A DNA stretch of 64,000 bases, from positions 9,961,796 through 10,025,795 of the forward strand of contig CM031866.1 of assembly GCA_018697195.1 (NCBI GenBank), in the 5' to 3' direction. The position numbers were made by a program, and so were the translations under genes. Under the pieces are notes generated by a model that saw only the letters and a program-made list of their open reading frames with translations, searched no databases and was not told the origin of the DNA. This document shows, piece after piece, positions 23,001 through 36,230 of this stretch; position 1 is the stretch's first letter, and each line of letters begins with the position of its first letter. This DNA is from Certhia americana. Lineage: Eukaryota; Chordata; Aves; Passeriformes; Certhiidae.

Positions 23001-24403
23001 TTTGCCAGTGCATACAGACATCTGCCTACTGCAAGGCATTGCACAGAGGAACTGGTAGGTAATTTAATATGGATTGATACATAATTCCTGATGAAGTAGA
23101 CATGCAGTTTTTATATCCACTGTCCTTAAATCTAAATTGCAAAGTGCAATGTTATGACTTACCTTGACTGTAATTAAGTTTGATAGTAAAAGAGAATAGA
23201 ATTTATTTATTATGAATGCATAAAATTAGTTGGACAATTTAAGGTGCTATTCAATGAGTAATGCTCCCATAGAACGGGTAAACATTTGTCTGCCTGATAA
23301 TAGTAGTTTGTATTAACAACCTAGAAAAGTTATTTTCATACGGCTCTGGTTTTATGTGCCTTCTTGTCTTCTCATTATCCTGGGAGCCATTGCACAGGGC
23401 AGGGCAGGCATGTATAATACATGAATAAATGTAGGACAATTTCCAAGAAAAACAGGCGTTTTATCTCTATCGATTGGTGAAGAATTCTCTCCTTTGGACT
23501 TTTAAGAACATAAATGTAGAAAATAGGAAGATCAAGCTGTAATGCCTCACAGCTCATGACCAGAACAGGGCTAAAGACACATAAGCTGAAACTGATAGCT
23601 CATTATGGTGTCAGCCTGCACAATGCAGAATTCCATGTTTCCTAGTGCTCACCTCTGTTAGAGGGATGCTGACCATTCCTGGCTTTAGCACCCTGTCTCC
23701 ATGAACCCTTTCTGTAGCTATTGTCCTTCTTTAGCCACTCATTCTTTCCCATTCCCCATGATTTAGATCCCAAGATGATGAGTCTTTAATCTATCTGGAC
23801 TGCATTTAAATCATATCCCTGTTCAATCACCCTAAACGTTGTTGCCAGGGGGAATATCGGTGAAAATCCCAGTGTTTGGCTGGCAAAGCAATAAGGATGA
23901 GCCAACCACTTTCCTTTTTCAAGTCCTGAGCATGTAGCAGTATCAATGCAAGTCAGAAGTGAGACATTTCTGAACATTCTTGCTCATGATTTACACCAAT
24001 TGGCTAAAAATAGAAAATTGCTAATATAACAAGCCTGTGCTGTGTTGTCTGTTGATACAGACAAATAATTGTTTATACGTCAAGTATTATTTAAAGAGGG
24101 GTAACTATAAGAAAAGGTGTCATAAATTTATCCCTGTAAATAGTATCCAAGGTATCACATGAACGTAGTTCTTTATAATGCTTAAAAGAGAGAAGATACT
24201 TTTTTCATATTTTCCAAAGGATGGAAGACCCCTCTTTTCACCCTTGACAGCCGGCAGAAAATTATAGGAGGTGTTTTAAGCAATTACCATTTTGTAAAAT
24301 ATAGGGAGGAGAGAAAACAATTCCAACACTTTTTTATAGCATCTTCTTGGGTGCTGTATTGAGAGTTGTGTTTAAAGTATTTCTGACTGTCAGGAATTCA
24401 CTT
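20066..24403. other. Non-coding flank upstream of the CpG island
   Basis: AT-rich sequence without recognisable genes. The only structure noted is the pair of overlapping hairpins at 21930-21963. It is presumably the SEMA6D upstream region. Confidence 0.6.
21930..21963. repeat. Two overlapping perfect inverted repeats
   Basis: Arms ATTGACACAA (21930-21939) and TTGTGTCAAT (21950-21959) form a 10-bp stem with a 10-nt loop. CACTATTG (21945-21952) and CAATAGTG (21956-21963) form a second stem with a 3-nt loop. The two share bases, so they cannot both form on one strand. Confidence 0.9.
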
Positions 24404-24475
24404 TAACATAGACCCATTTAGGTTAAAAAAGACCTTTAAGATCATTAAGTCCAACCATTAGCAACATCATTGTTC
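24404..24475 (-). repeat. CR1 LINE 3' end fragment
   Basis: On the plus strand the stretch with AAAAAAGACCTTTAAGATCA and then GTCCAACCATTA is the reverse complement of the conserved CR1 3' terminus. The element is therefore on the minus strand and severely 5'-truncated, as usual for CR1. Confidence 0.75.
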
Positions 24476-25128
24476 CCTTTTCATATTTTTCTAATCTGCC
24501 TCCTCATTTAGAAGAATGTGCAGAAATCTCAGGCTGTATGCTTGTCACTTGAAGGTGTAGTGATAATTTTTTTGCCAACACTGATGCTGGGCTGTGCACC
24601 TCAACTTGGCAGCTTTGTCCTGTTCTGTAAAGGATCAGCATGTGCATGTGCTTTCATTTTTGTGATTTAGCTTTCTGGCTGGTGTAAGAAATGGGTCCAC
24701 ACTGTTATTCATGACCACCCACCATCATCTGACATCAGTTTGCCTTGAGAAGCCCACAGAACTATCTCTATATTGAATATTTAAGTGATAAATCTAATAG
24801 CTGCTCTCAGGCAAAGGTCTAGCTGAAATTCAATATCTTGGTTCTCCGATTCTCCCATCTATACTCTGGGGAGGCAGAGGAGATGTGTCAGTAATGAATA
24901 AAAATAATTGGAAAACAAATAATTTTTTTAAAGCTTTTTCAGTATACTGCATTGGTCAGTCAGCAGGGTTCCTGCAAGATCCTGTGCAGATGAACCTGAA
25001 ACAGTGGAAAGCCAGAAATTCCTCTTCTGCTGGGGCTGTGGTGCTAGCAGAGAAAGCCCCATGTCAGCTAAGACAGAGAGACATAGACACAACGTTTGTA
25101 ATATGTTGTCCTGTGTATTTTACAACTT

Positions 25129-25182
25129 GAAATGTGCCTAGAGTGAAATCTGGATGAAATGTGCTTGGGGTGAAATCTGGAT
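25129..25182 (+). repeat. 27-bp tandem duplication (two copies)
   Basis: Copy 1 is 25129-25155 and copy 2 is 25156-25182. Both start GAAATGTGC and end GTGAAATCTGGAT, differing at only three positions. The copies are adjacent with no spacer. Confidence 0.9.
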
Positions 25183-26151
25183 GACTGTATGTCAAAGCCA
25201 ATAAAAGGGATTCAAACAATAAACATAACTGGGCACAGTCCTGTAAAACTGGTCTTTCCTGCATGTAAGGCTTAACTTTGCAAAACCAACTCTTTCAGGG
25301 CAGGGGCTCTGGCCATGGCACTTTAATGCAAAGATCACTGCAATAGTAAAACACGATTAATTCCTGGTCCTTGCAAAAGTATCATCTTGTAAAATAATCC
25401 TAGTGAGGGACAGTTGTATAGGGCAGAGAGCTGGAAACAGCAAAGCCAAGCTGAAGGCATTACCATGGTGCCCTTTGGGTCCAGGTATAGAGCAGTAGGT
25501 GTTGCTCACTCCCCTAAGCACTTTAAATGTCTGCAGGAATGATTGAAAGCAAAAGAACCTCAGTTTTCCGTACAATTATTAGCTTTTCAGTTTGGTGCAT
25601 TACAGCACCCATCTTTTGATGGAGAATTAATTCAAAACATCTAAGGTAATATCATCAAAATACTGTAATTATATTTAATGGCACACTTCCAAGATTAATA
25701 GGGGTTCTTCCTCACAGCCTACAATTTTAATTTCCAAAATTTCATTTGTCATACTGCTACTCAATACAGATTCACCATCACAGTGTTTACCTACACTTCT
25801 CCTCACTTGTAGTAAAATGTGCTGCCTTTTCCAGGCATAGACAGATGAAAAGATGTATTAGTACCAAATCTGTGTTCATGGCATATAATCATAAGATGAC
25901 AAGGCACTCAATGTTACCTATTTATATATTATATATAGCAAATTCTGTTACACAAAATCACTTTTAAGTCCCATTTTAGGGAATTACCTAATCCTGTAAT
26001 TGATTCTGTGTGATGAGTCCCTGTTGTCCTGAGGAAGAGACCCATTGACCTTCAGAACAGGAACAGGCCTAAAAACATTCCATTATTTCACTGTTTTTTT
26101 ATGTGCAAATTACAAGATAATGTAGGATGAGAGCAGATGATTTTATCTGTC

Positions 26152-26176
26152 TATTTACTTCAGTGGGCTCAGAATT
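26152..26176 (+). repeat. Possible ancient amniote repeat fragment
   Basis: TTACTTCAGTGGGCTCAGAA resembles a phrase ('gacttcagtgggctcaggatc') that I associate with dispersed old repeats in reptile and bird genomes. It is too short for a family name. Confidence 0.25.
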
Positions 26177-26446
26177 CTAATTGTTTTATGACTTGACCAA
26201 GAAGAATTACTCTCTATCAGTAAGAATGACCAAAGACATGATTGATGTTTTCCTCAAGGCAAATCAAATATTCCCATAGAAATGTAGCCAATCCTACACA
26301 TTCTCAAACAGCTCAGAGCTACAGTAAAGCTTTCTACTGTAACTGCCACATCTCAGAACTTGCAAAGGGATGGAGCAATTGCTCACTGGTTATAAATACC
26401 AGCAGATCAGTTTATCTATAGATCTGTATCATGTTGCTCATTCCAG

Positions 26447-26504
26447 GTCCATAAATCCAACATGAATCAGCTTGACTTCATACACAATCACATTCTACAT
26501 AAAG
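26447..26504 (+). other. Candidate orphan exon, 58 bp
   Basis: Bounded by an acceptor-like TTGCTCATTCCAG and a consensus donor AAAG|GTGAGT. It contains an ATG followed by NQLDFIHNHILHK in one open frame. It is not similar to anything I recognise. Such pairs also arise by chance, and it is on the strand opposite SEMA6D. Confidence 0.2.
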
Positions 26505-29438
26505 GTGAGTCCACAGGTAGCAGCTGATGACATTTTATAATCATGAAGCTTTTAGTATTACAGAAAACAAGTAATTTGACATGTGTGCATGCACACATAA
26601 ACCTTGCTCCTTCACTGTCCCACCAAATATAACTCCATGGATTAAGGCCTTAAATAAGTCTCCAAGAATGTAATTTAGTACTGTCTGAATCCCCCTTGGG
26701 CAAGCCTGAGGTAGCTCCTTGGGCTGTCACAGCTAAGCAGCTGTCCAGCCTAACACTGACTCAGAAGCCAAAAACCCGCCTCATTTGGGTGACAGTGAAA
26801 CAGTTGTAAAGGATCAGACAGACATTATCCATGGATGATGTAGGGAGGGTGCTTAGAAAATAGTTAATGCCAGTAATTACTAAGAATAGAAAGATAAACA
26901 AACTGCTTGCAAATTTGTATTTGAATGAATTCTGAAATAAAGCCTTACCACATGGCATTCCTATCCAGCAAAAGGGCAGACTCTTATCCTAGGTCAGAAG
27001 AAAGATGATCAAACTCTACTTTTACCTTTGTGACATACACAATAAAGTCCATGGCCCACACACAATCAGTGATGACAGGAGCTGCTGCCTTTGGCATATA
27101 CCTTGAGTTTCTGTTTAGTGTGTGCCCCTTGACATCTCAGTATCTAACTTCAGCCTAGGATATTTTGTTCTTGAGACATAGGTGATTACCTTTAATTAGT
27201 CTTTTGACACTTATGGCCTTATCTAACATTACTGTTTGTTTGAAAAAAATTACTTCTAGCTTTGATGTACCTCAGTGTTCCTTCTTGTTTGCTGGCTGTG
27301 GGCTGCAAAATCCTTTCTGTTGAGTAGCTGTAACACAGCCATCCACAAAATGTTTCCTTTCTTCTGTTCTGTGTTTTACACATTAGTGCAGAAGAAAAAT
27401 TTCCACTTATGGAAGGTGAGTACACACAATTACTATTATCTATATATTATATATTCTCTCTATGTTTTCTGTTCTACTATTCTGTATAGCAAGAGGCAGA
27501 AGTGAGTGCAGATTGTTTGATCCTTTAGAATTACTGTTGCTCCTTCTTCCCATCAACGTTTGAAATGTGCACCATGTCTGGAAGCCAATGGTCCTCCTGC
27601 TTTCCTTTGGAGAATGCAAGATGACACATTTTCACCTTTGAGGTGACAGTAGGTGACAATGAGATAGGTGGCCCATTTCAGCCCCATATTGTCTCACTGA
27701 TCACAGTATGCCAGCTGCTTGTGTGACTGTGCATGTCAGCCACTAATCTTCAGTGATGCAAAGCTCCACAGAGTCTGGGGAAATACCATTGTCTGTGACA
27801 ACTCATGCAGGAAACAGTCATGCAAAGGAGCTGTCAAGGGAGGAGGCTTGGTCTAGGATAGGGGGGTGTGTGGGGTCAAAAGTGTAGAAAGCACTTTGGA
27901 TCCAAGGCAATATAAATTAGCCATGGCACCTACTCTATCCTACAAAATCTCTTATTTGCATCACATACTGGAAGAATTAACATAGCAAAAACATACAACA
28001 AAGCAACTACCAATAATAATCAAGTTATAACTAAATACTCTAGATGGTGCTTGGAAAAAAACGAGCTCAGGTAGGAATGCCAACACTATAATCTGACATA
28101 GCTGGAATAAAGAGTAAGCTGTGACATCTCCATTCTTGGCAAATCACAGAGACTGCTGCAGGCACTCTGTTCCCTCTGCTGCTTGGAGTGATGCAGTCAT
28201 AGCTGCTGTCGCTGTTAGCTACAGATCTCCTCTGTTCTGTGTCTTTGTGGGGAAGAGGAGGGCATGAGAAGTGGTTCACTACTTGGGCAGCAATGGAAGA
28301 AACAGTATTTGTGGTTCCAGTCAAAGTTTTCCAGCTCCTTTTATAGATTTGACTTTTAAAAAAATTAGTTGCATAACAGGGTGCCAGGATTTCAGCAGCC
28401 ATGTTATAGCAAATAAATCATTTTATAATAAAGTCTCTGCTGTCCAATGGCCAAAGACAACTACAGGTTATTCTTGGCTTTCTTATCAAAAGCTGTTTCA
28501 GACTTGGATATTTTATCTGAGTACTTCAGATGCTGCCTGAATAGCTTCCCACGTTCAGAAGAATCTCAGTGATTGTTTATTTTGTGCATCTGTACTTTGC
28601 ATGCTGGCAGAGAATGCCTAGTTGGTAATTTCTCTCCCTGCCATTATTACCCACGTATGTGCACCAGGCCAAGAGCTCAGCACCAAACCAGAGAGGGATG
28701 GAAAGGTCTCCATCTGTCATGTAGCCAGACCTTACAAAAACACTCTCCATGTGTAGAGACCAGCTGCATAAGGCACAGACTTAGCAGGCTCCCTGACACC
28801 TGGCCAGTGCACTGCCAGGGGAAGAAGGGAGTGGAGTCAGGGGGAGGCAGTAAAGGGGGAGCAGGGAGAAAGCAGACTGTCCACTGCTCAGCCAGCTGAC
28901 CAGGGATTCAGAGAGCAGATCAGGGCCATGGTCAGCCTTGGACTGCCATCACATCACATTGCCAGGACTCAAGCTCAGATGAGCTTGGGACATGTCAGAA
29001 GAGTCCATATGATTTCTTACTACAGACCCATGCCAGGAGCTCTCCGCAAGGTGGATCATCTATCAGTCCTGCCCATCAGTAATGTCATGGCACTGATGTC
29101 AGGCTGACAATTTAGATTCAAAATCCTTCCTAGAAGGATCAGGATAGTTCATGTGCATGTGTTCCTGGGGTTGCTGGCCATCTGGGCTGCTCTTAAAGCC
29201 ATGTGGTTTTACACCCTGCCCACGTTTCAGGCGTCCTGTATCCAGAATGGCACTCGGGAGAACTGCATGTGTTAACTTGCTCTCTGAGCTACACCCCTTC
29301 ATGAACTTTTGACAGTGACTAAGTCTGTGTTTTCCCTAGGATCTTCAAAAACCCTTCAAAGAGACCTGATGACAGAAAGCCTGTTGATTTTTTGTTGGGA
29401 CTGAGTGAAGATCCCTCTTTTCTCTCAGGTGCCAAAAG

Positions 29439-29453
29439 AAAAAAAAAAAAAAA
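29439..29453 (+). repeat. Poly(A) tract
   Basis: Fifteen A residues after CCAAAAG. No associated element recognised. Confidence 0.9.
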
Positions 29454-32451
29454 GTGAATTATACTTTTCAAATGTCATCCTGGGGAGCCAACCCTCAAAC
29501 TCTTCCTCACATATAAAATGTCCTGGCAGGATTACCATACAATATCCATTGCAGCAGTAGAAAATATCAAAGGATCATGGCTTAAAATTAAACAAAGCAG
29601 CACTCTTTCTTGTCTCAAAAGTAATACACTGTTCCTCTTTTTCCCTTCTCACCCGAAAATTGCCATGCAGTTTGGAAAAGTGGGATTAAGTATCCACAAT
29701 AAACACTCCCATGTGAGGCCAGCAAGAGCAAATGGAAGTAATCGCTTTACTTTTTAGCCCAAACCTTCTGTTACTGTACCAAATGAGATTTTTTTTTTTT
29801 TGCAGCTGACTAGCAGAAACTGATTTAGGCCCTTTGCACTTGCTGCCAGCAAGTGTTCCCACTCCAAAAATAGCCTATTGAAGAAAGAAGTGTCAGTTGC
29901 TGTCTTCAACAGGCTGCTTTCTAAACCCATTGTTAGAAGACACCTACTTCAAATGAAACCTGGCATGTCACCATGCTGTGGGCAAAGTGCCATGCCAGCA
30001 GATGGGCAGGGGGTAAGGCAGTGCCAGCAATCCAGTCTGTATATCAACCTTGAGTAACCAGGTTGTATTCCCATCTGAGAATGTCAAAGCCTGGAGCTAT
30101 GCTCTACCTTAACCTGTGTCCTCACACACATTGCTGCTCACACACATCCACGCAGTATTTGAAAGGTTTCTATGTGATTTGCAGACTGTTCAGCTCTGTT
30201 CCACTGGCACCAGGTTCAAATTTGGGATGGGTGAGCCTGGCCTGCCATGCTCTGCAGTGAAGTTGTGGGCAGGACCATGTGGGCACTGCTTGGCTTTCAA
30301 TGCCTTTCTCCCCACTGTGCCATTTAGTATGTGGGAAAAACACCTCAGGGTGCTGTGGTCAAGGCAAAACCTTCCAGAAACACTTCAACAACTGTAGAAT
30401 AGTGAGAAACCACAATGTAGGCACTTCTGAGTGGAGCTGCAGGAGTCCAGCAGAGGTTTAACTCAATGCTCAAGTCCCCTTACACTTACAGGCCCAAGTG
30501 TTAGGTGGTAAGAGCAGTCCTGCAGTCTCATTCTGTTCTAGTGTCAAAAATGCCCACACTCTCAAGTGCCTCACAAGAGCATCAGGCCTCGATGAACTGG
30601 GATTCATATGCCACAGCCTCGTGAGACTAATATGACAATGAAGTCTCTACCTTTCAATGTGTCTTGCACAAAAAAAGCCTCATCTTTCCAGTGAAATGCC
30701 AGCCTGTGTGTGAAGACTATCTAGGTTCTTCTGTAGTATCTGTTTGTGTTACATGTCTTACAGAGTCTCAAATTAATGCTTGTAAACTCTATCTGCATCT
30801 TTCAAAATCCCATCTTATATGTCCCATGAAACTATTAGTTTAGCTATCACTAGGTATTAAAATTTAAAAGGGTCACTAAATGCATACTGCTAGAAGGGAA
30901 CAACATTAGTTACACATTACCAGAACAAAACTAAATTAAGAAACAGCTCATTTCCTTTGTACCATCAATATTTTACTCAGCCATAGCCTGGATGCTTGTA
31001 CTCACAAAAAGGAATTAATCATTCATGTGCTAATGTACATCCATTTTTTAAAATCATAACTTAAGTAATCATTTTTGTGTGTGCTCAGATGTGTGATGCC
31101 TGCTTATGAAAGTGCAGGAAATATCAATACAAATTAAATAAAATTTAAAAGGTGGATATCAGTGAAACAGATGCAAAAGAGTGCTCCATGCAGTAAAATG
31201 GTAATCAAATTGCTGTAAAATTTTGTTAGTGAGTCATAATTTGAAAAAGATACCAGTCTAATGCTAAACTTATTTATATGCCATGCTACCCTCTTTATTT
31301 TGGTGCAAGCATACACAATGCAGTTCATCACAGATTTTGTCTTAAAACATGCGTAAAACTGAAACAACAAAATCTTTATTGCCATTTAATTGTGTACTGC
31401 CATTTCCCAAGAGTTTATTTACCGAGAATCAATGTTCATATTGTAACATTAGCTGTGTCTGCACAGCTGGGAGGTTCCCAAAACCCTTCTCAAAGTGAGG
31501 TGCAGGAAGTTTTGTGGGGGGCTCCCACCTGGGGCAGGCACAGGGATCCCTGCCCGGTGTTCCCTGTTGCACTGCATGCCTCAGCAAAACCAAAATTCTC
31601 CTCTCCTACAAAGTGTCACAGAATCTGCAACATCTACCCAGTACAGATCACAACAATCAAAGTTTCCTTTCCCCAGTTCCCTGAAAAGGACTAACTGTAT
31701 CTCCTGGATTTGCTGCTGCCTTGGGCTTGTCATTTACACCCATGGAAAGTGCTCCAAATCAAGAGCCCTGCTTTGCTCAGATATCAATTACAGCCACTTT
31801 ACTCAGCAATAAATGTCTGTCTAAGGTGAAAAGTAGCAAAGAACAGCAGTTAGTGCTGGCTGCATATAAAAGGAGTTAAGATGGTCCTACCAGATTGGAG
31901 CCCATAGTCCCACGAAATTAAATCAATTTTTGCTAAAGGTGTGATTGCTTCTCTTGGACTACCCACAGCAGTGAAAGAATAGCTGTTAGATCCCTGCAAG
32001 AACAATGAATTTCACAGAAGAGCAGCACAGTACTTAAGTAGAATTCGGTGTAGCAGTACTGTAGGTTTTTTCTTCTATTGCTTCAGTAATTTTATGGTGA
32101 TGCATTTTGATGACGATTAAAAAAAAAAATCTCTGTGTTTATGAGGCAATAACACAACCTGCAAAATAAATTCCAAGGCCAACTTATCTATTAATATATG
32201 GTATGGCTTCTTGTGAATGAATAGAGATGAGCTGAAACAACGCTCAGGAAAAAGCAAGAGAATGTGTACCTTGACTTCAAGATGTGAAGATTCTTGTGGT
32301 CTTTTTTCACCTGATTGTCTGTGAAATGGAGAAAATCATCCAGCTGGCAATACTTCTGTTCTGCAGAAACTTCTGAGAAACTAAGTAGTGGGCTCCCACT
32401 CATCTCTTCACCAAAAGTCATGCTTTTGGGTATTTGATTTTGAATAATGGA

Positions 32452-32486
32452 CTTTTTTCTTTTTTTCTTTTTCCCTTTCCCTTCTT
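32452..32486 (+). repeat. Pure pyrimidine tract
   Basis: Thirty-five consecutive C/T bases, mainly T runs broken by C. Confidence 0.9.
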
Positions 32487-35400
32487 GCTAAATCCAAATC
32501 TTTTCCAGATGAAACTATTGTGAAAACCACTGTGTCCCTCTGGACTGTTTCTCCCTCACCAAGACAACTTGCAGCCATCCCATCTGCAAATGTCAGTGAG
32601 GACAAGGCAGAAAAAACCCACAACTGTATTATTAGCTTACTGATAGTGGATAACAGCAGCAGCATGACCTGACCATGATTCGGAGGTGTATCATGAATGG
32701 CTGTATTTCAGACTGCAAGGAACTAAGAATTAAAACTTTTCTTTTGGAGAAGTACCTGGTGAAGCTGGGCTTGGCCACAGCTTAGGAACTCCCTGAGAAG
32801 CCAGCAGAAGCTCAGTACACACTGCATAGGCACCAAACCAAACACACAACTTACATCCCTTGGCAGTGCAAAACAACCTGTTAATACAGTCCAGTACATA
32901 GACAGGAGTCCATAACCTCGGAGAACTGGATTGGCTTTGTTTATTTTATTTCAACCCAATTAAGGGACAATGCATCATGAGCAGTGTATGAGGCAAAAAA
33001 GAGTTGCCAGATGAAGCATCCACCAGGTCTGAAAGCCACTGCTAGTTAAATATGCAGGACAAGCACTTTTGCAATTACACAAAGTTAAATAAATATGGAT
33101 TTTAAATTTCTCATTTTTATCAAATTCAGCTGTTGACAAGACCTCAGCCAGAGGGAGGAAGGGGAGTGAGAGGGCAATGAGCTTCTCAACCTCAAGGTGT
33201 GCCACCTGGATGGGAGGAGGAAGGGCCCTTTCCTAAAGGATATACATTGGGTTATACTGACACACATTCTTTGCATGAGCTGTCTGCATGGAGCTACCTG
33301 ACTGCTTGAGACTGAAGTTGCTGATGAAAATGCAAAGTTTCACCTGTAATAATTTCTTTTTCTGAATCATTTGAGAGAGGTTCAGCTGTAGGCATCCACC
33401 ACTCCCAGTGCAGACTAGAGTCCCTGCAGAGAAACCAGAGTGGGAGTTTGCACAGGTGTAAAGAATTGCCCCAAATCTATGTGTGTGCCTCCACTATCTC
33501 AAAACACATACACATGTGGCCTTTTCTTACTTTTGCTTAAATTCAGCCAAGTGTCCTGAAATGCACTTCATATGATTTGAAAGATAAAAAATGTCTCAGT
33601 CTTACTTGTGCCAGTTTATTGCTAATGTGGGCAGGTGATTCATCAATGGATGAAATGAGACTTTCAAGTTGTTTTAAAATGATGAGGTAGTTTTCAGAGC
33701 CCATGCATTTTTTTACTAGATACATGATTTATTAATATATTTGCCAAATAATGTATTTGACAAGTTTTAAAAACATTTCTGGCTAATTGCTTTTATAACT
33801 CATCAATCTTAAAAGGGGCAAGATAAGATTGTATTTTACAATCCGTATTTTTTCTAGTCTCTCCCTTATCATAGCCCAGTGAAAAGGATAGAAGTGTAAA
33901 CACTGGATACACGTTTCCCCATGATTTTTCTTTGGTTTATTGTTGATATTCTTCGTTCAGGATAGACTCAACCTTGCAAGTTAAACTAGACAAGGAGACT
34001 GGCCAGTCTCAGGCTTCATAATTGATTGGTGTAATCGTGATTGCTTTCAGCACCATGAGGCCTTTCAACACCACTTTGAATTTTTTGGTTTGATTTCACT
34101 CTAAAGCATACCTAAATGTCCACCTATTCCTTACTGGGTTCTATTCAGAAATATAATTTTCAGGATTAAATTTGCCTATTAAAGACTTGATTGAAAGATA
34201 GATTCAGGGCTCAGACACGTGCTCGCTACACAAAGCAGATGCAGCAATTTTCCTCAAGCTGTTACCACCTGCTTGTCAGACACTGTATCCCACCAAGGGG
34301 CGGATGGAGCTGGGTGTGGGAGCCTTTGGTAGCTGCTTCAGTGCAGTCCTGTGGCTTAGCTAAATTCCCTGGACATGTTTCCTTCCATCTGCACGTGGCT
34401 AAGCCTTGAACAGGCACTCAAGGACCACTGACACGGACTGAGCAGTTTCCCTGATTGACACCAGATCCGGTCCTGTGATGAGATCAGCCAGAAGACTTCC
34501 CAAAATGTGCTGGGCAGCACTGAGGTTCTGCTGGGGCAGAGGAGTCTGCCAGCAGCAGGGCAGGCCCAGGTGCTCAGGCTGAGCACACACATCCCCTCCC
34601 ATGTGCTGAGGCTCATTTCCAGGCCCAGCTGCTTTTTACTGCCCCTCTGCCAAGCAATTGCTCCCCATAACTGCTGGCAGAACACACCACATGTCTCTTC
34701 CCTGTGCTCTCTGGGCAAAATCAGGCAGGAGCCTTAACCACCTGCTAAACTGTTTAAACCTAATGTAGTTATAAAGACATAACAGCCTAGCAGAAAAACA
34801 GGGACAAGTTTTGGAGACCACTCTAGTGAACAAATGTGGGGAAAGTTTCTGACACTCAATTGGTAGCTGGGAAAAGTAAAGCAGTGATGCCTTAACCGCA
34901 GTAAGGGTTTGTTAACTGATATTGTGGGTTAACTACCACTTCTCTGAGACTACTGGGCAAGGGGGGGAAGAGACAGATGGGTTACGCTCAGAAGTAAATC
35001 TCTGCAAGATCAGCATGTACACACCCTTCACAAACCTGCTCATGGAGCTTGCCTATAAGCCCTAAAAGGAGTTGCCGATTCAGGGTTTTCTTAATAACAA
35101 AAACAGATATTTTGGAATTTAAGTTTTGGAACATGATGCAGCCTGCTAAACTCTTTTATTAAAAAGTAAACTAGAACAACATGGAAAATATAGCACCAGC
35201 CAGTGCAGGGAAGGCAGACTATTATATTGAGAGCAAGACCATATACATTGAATAAACTTAATTTCTGAGATGTGCCATACTCAGACATAGCCCTGCAAAC
35301 GCACTCCCACCAGGTTTACTGGCATGGGACAAAGACTCTGCCTGATCCAGTCTTTACACATAAGGTCTTTCCATCTGCAAAAGCTGTTTTCCTACCACTC

Positions 35401-36209
35401 TTTCTTAGTATTTCTCATTATTATTCAACAGCCAGCTTTATTTGATTTGTGGCATAGTATGTTTTTGTGCTTTTATATACATTTTACAGCAATCTGTGTC
35501 TTTAGCTGTGGTATTGTCATCCAAACAGCTTAAAAACACCAGCTACAGCAGGAAGGGTGAACAGAGGCACTTCAGGAACTAATGAGAGTGAGGAGATCTG
35601 CATATTCAGAGCAGGAGCTGCACACACAAACTCAGCCACCACCACCAATGGGTGAGCTGATTACTGTTTATTTGAGGGGAGAGAAATGAGTTCTAACTGG
35701 CTAAGACACTTTTGTTATCATGAAATGCGTATTTGGCTACAGCAAATGGCTTCAAATCAGAAAAGTGACATTTTTGTGCTGGCTGTTTATAAACAGGATG
35801 TAGTTAGTGTAAGGCACCCACAGCTGCAGTAACTGCAGATTTTCAAGGCCAGACTCAAATGTATCATACTTTATCATTATTTTTCTCATATTTGCTATAC
35901 TCAAGGCCTTGCAGTTTTATAGGAAGCCAAGAAAATAACTTGTCTGGTTAGCTGGCACTTAATATTGTATGGCAGTTCATTGTTTTCAAGAGAGTTTGTA
36001 TTTTCACCTGAAACTTTAGTCACAGCATCACAGGCCCAACCCTGTTTTTGACAGTCAATATCAGTGTCATGAGCTATAGTAAGTGCACGACTGAACTCAA
36101 GAAAACTGAAAACTGGGGAACCCTTTCAGTATTAAGAGTATTTAGCTGAGATGAGAGTCAGAAATTCAAAGCCTGTTGCTGACTGTCTGAGCCCAGTGGT
36201 GTGGCAGGT

Positions 36210-36230
36210 GGGAATGGGCAGGGAGGGGGG
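36210..36230 (+). other. Predicted G-quadruplex motif (loops 3, 2, 1)
   Basis: GGG-AAT-GGG-CA-GGG-A followed by a run of six G. It fits the G3+N1-7 rule with very short loops. Confidence 0.75.

Larger units (their letters stand above)
24476..36150. other. Non-coding, gene-poor stretch
   Basis: No coding gene recognised. Contents noted: a 27-bp tandem duplication at 25129-25182, a splice-flanked candidate at 26447-26504, poly(A) at 29439-29453, a pyrimidine tract at 32452-32486, and a CTCF-like word at about 34290-34303. The reading frames are short and unsupported. Confidence 0.6.
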
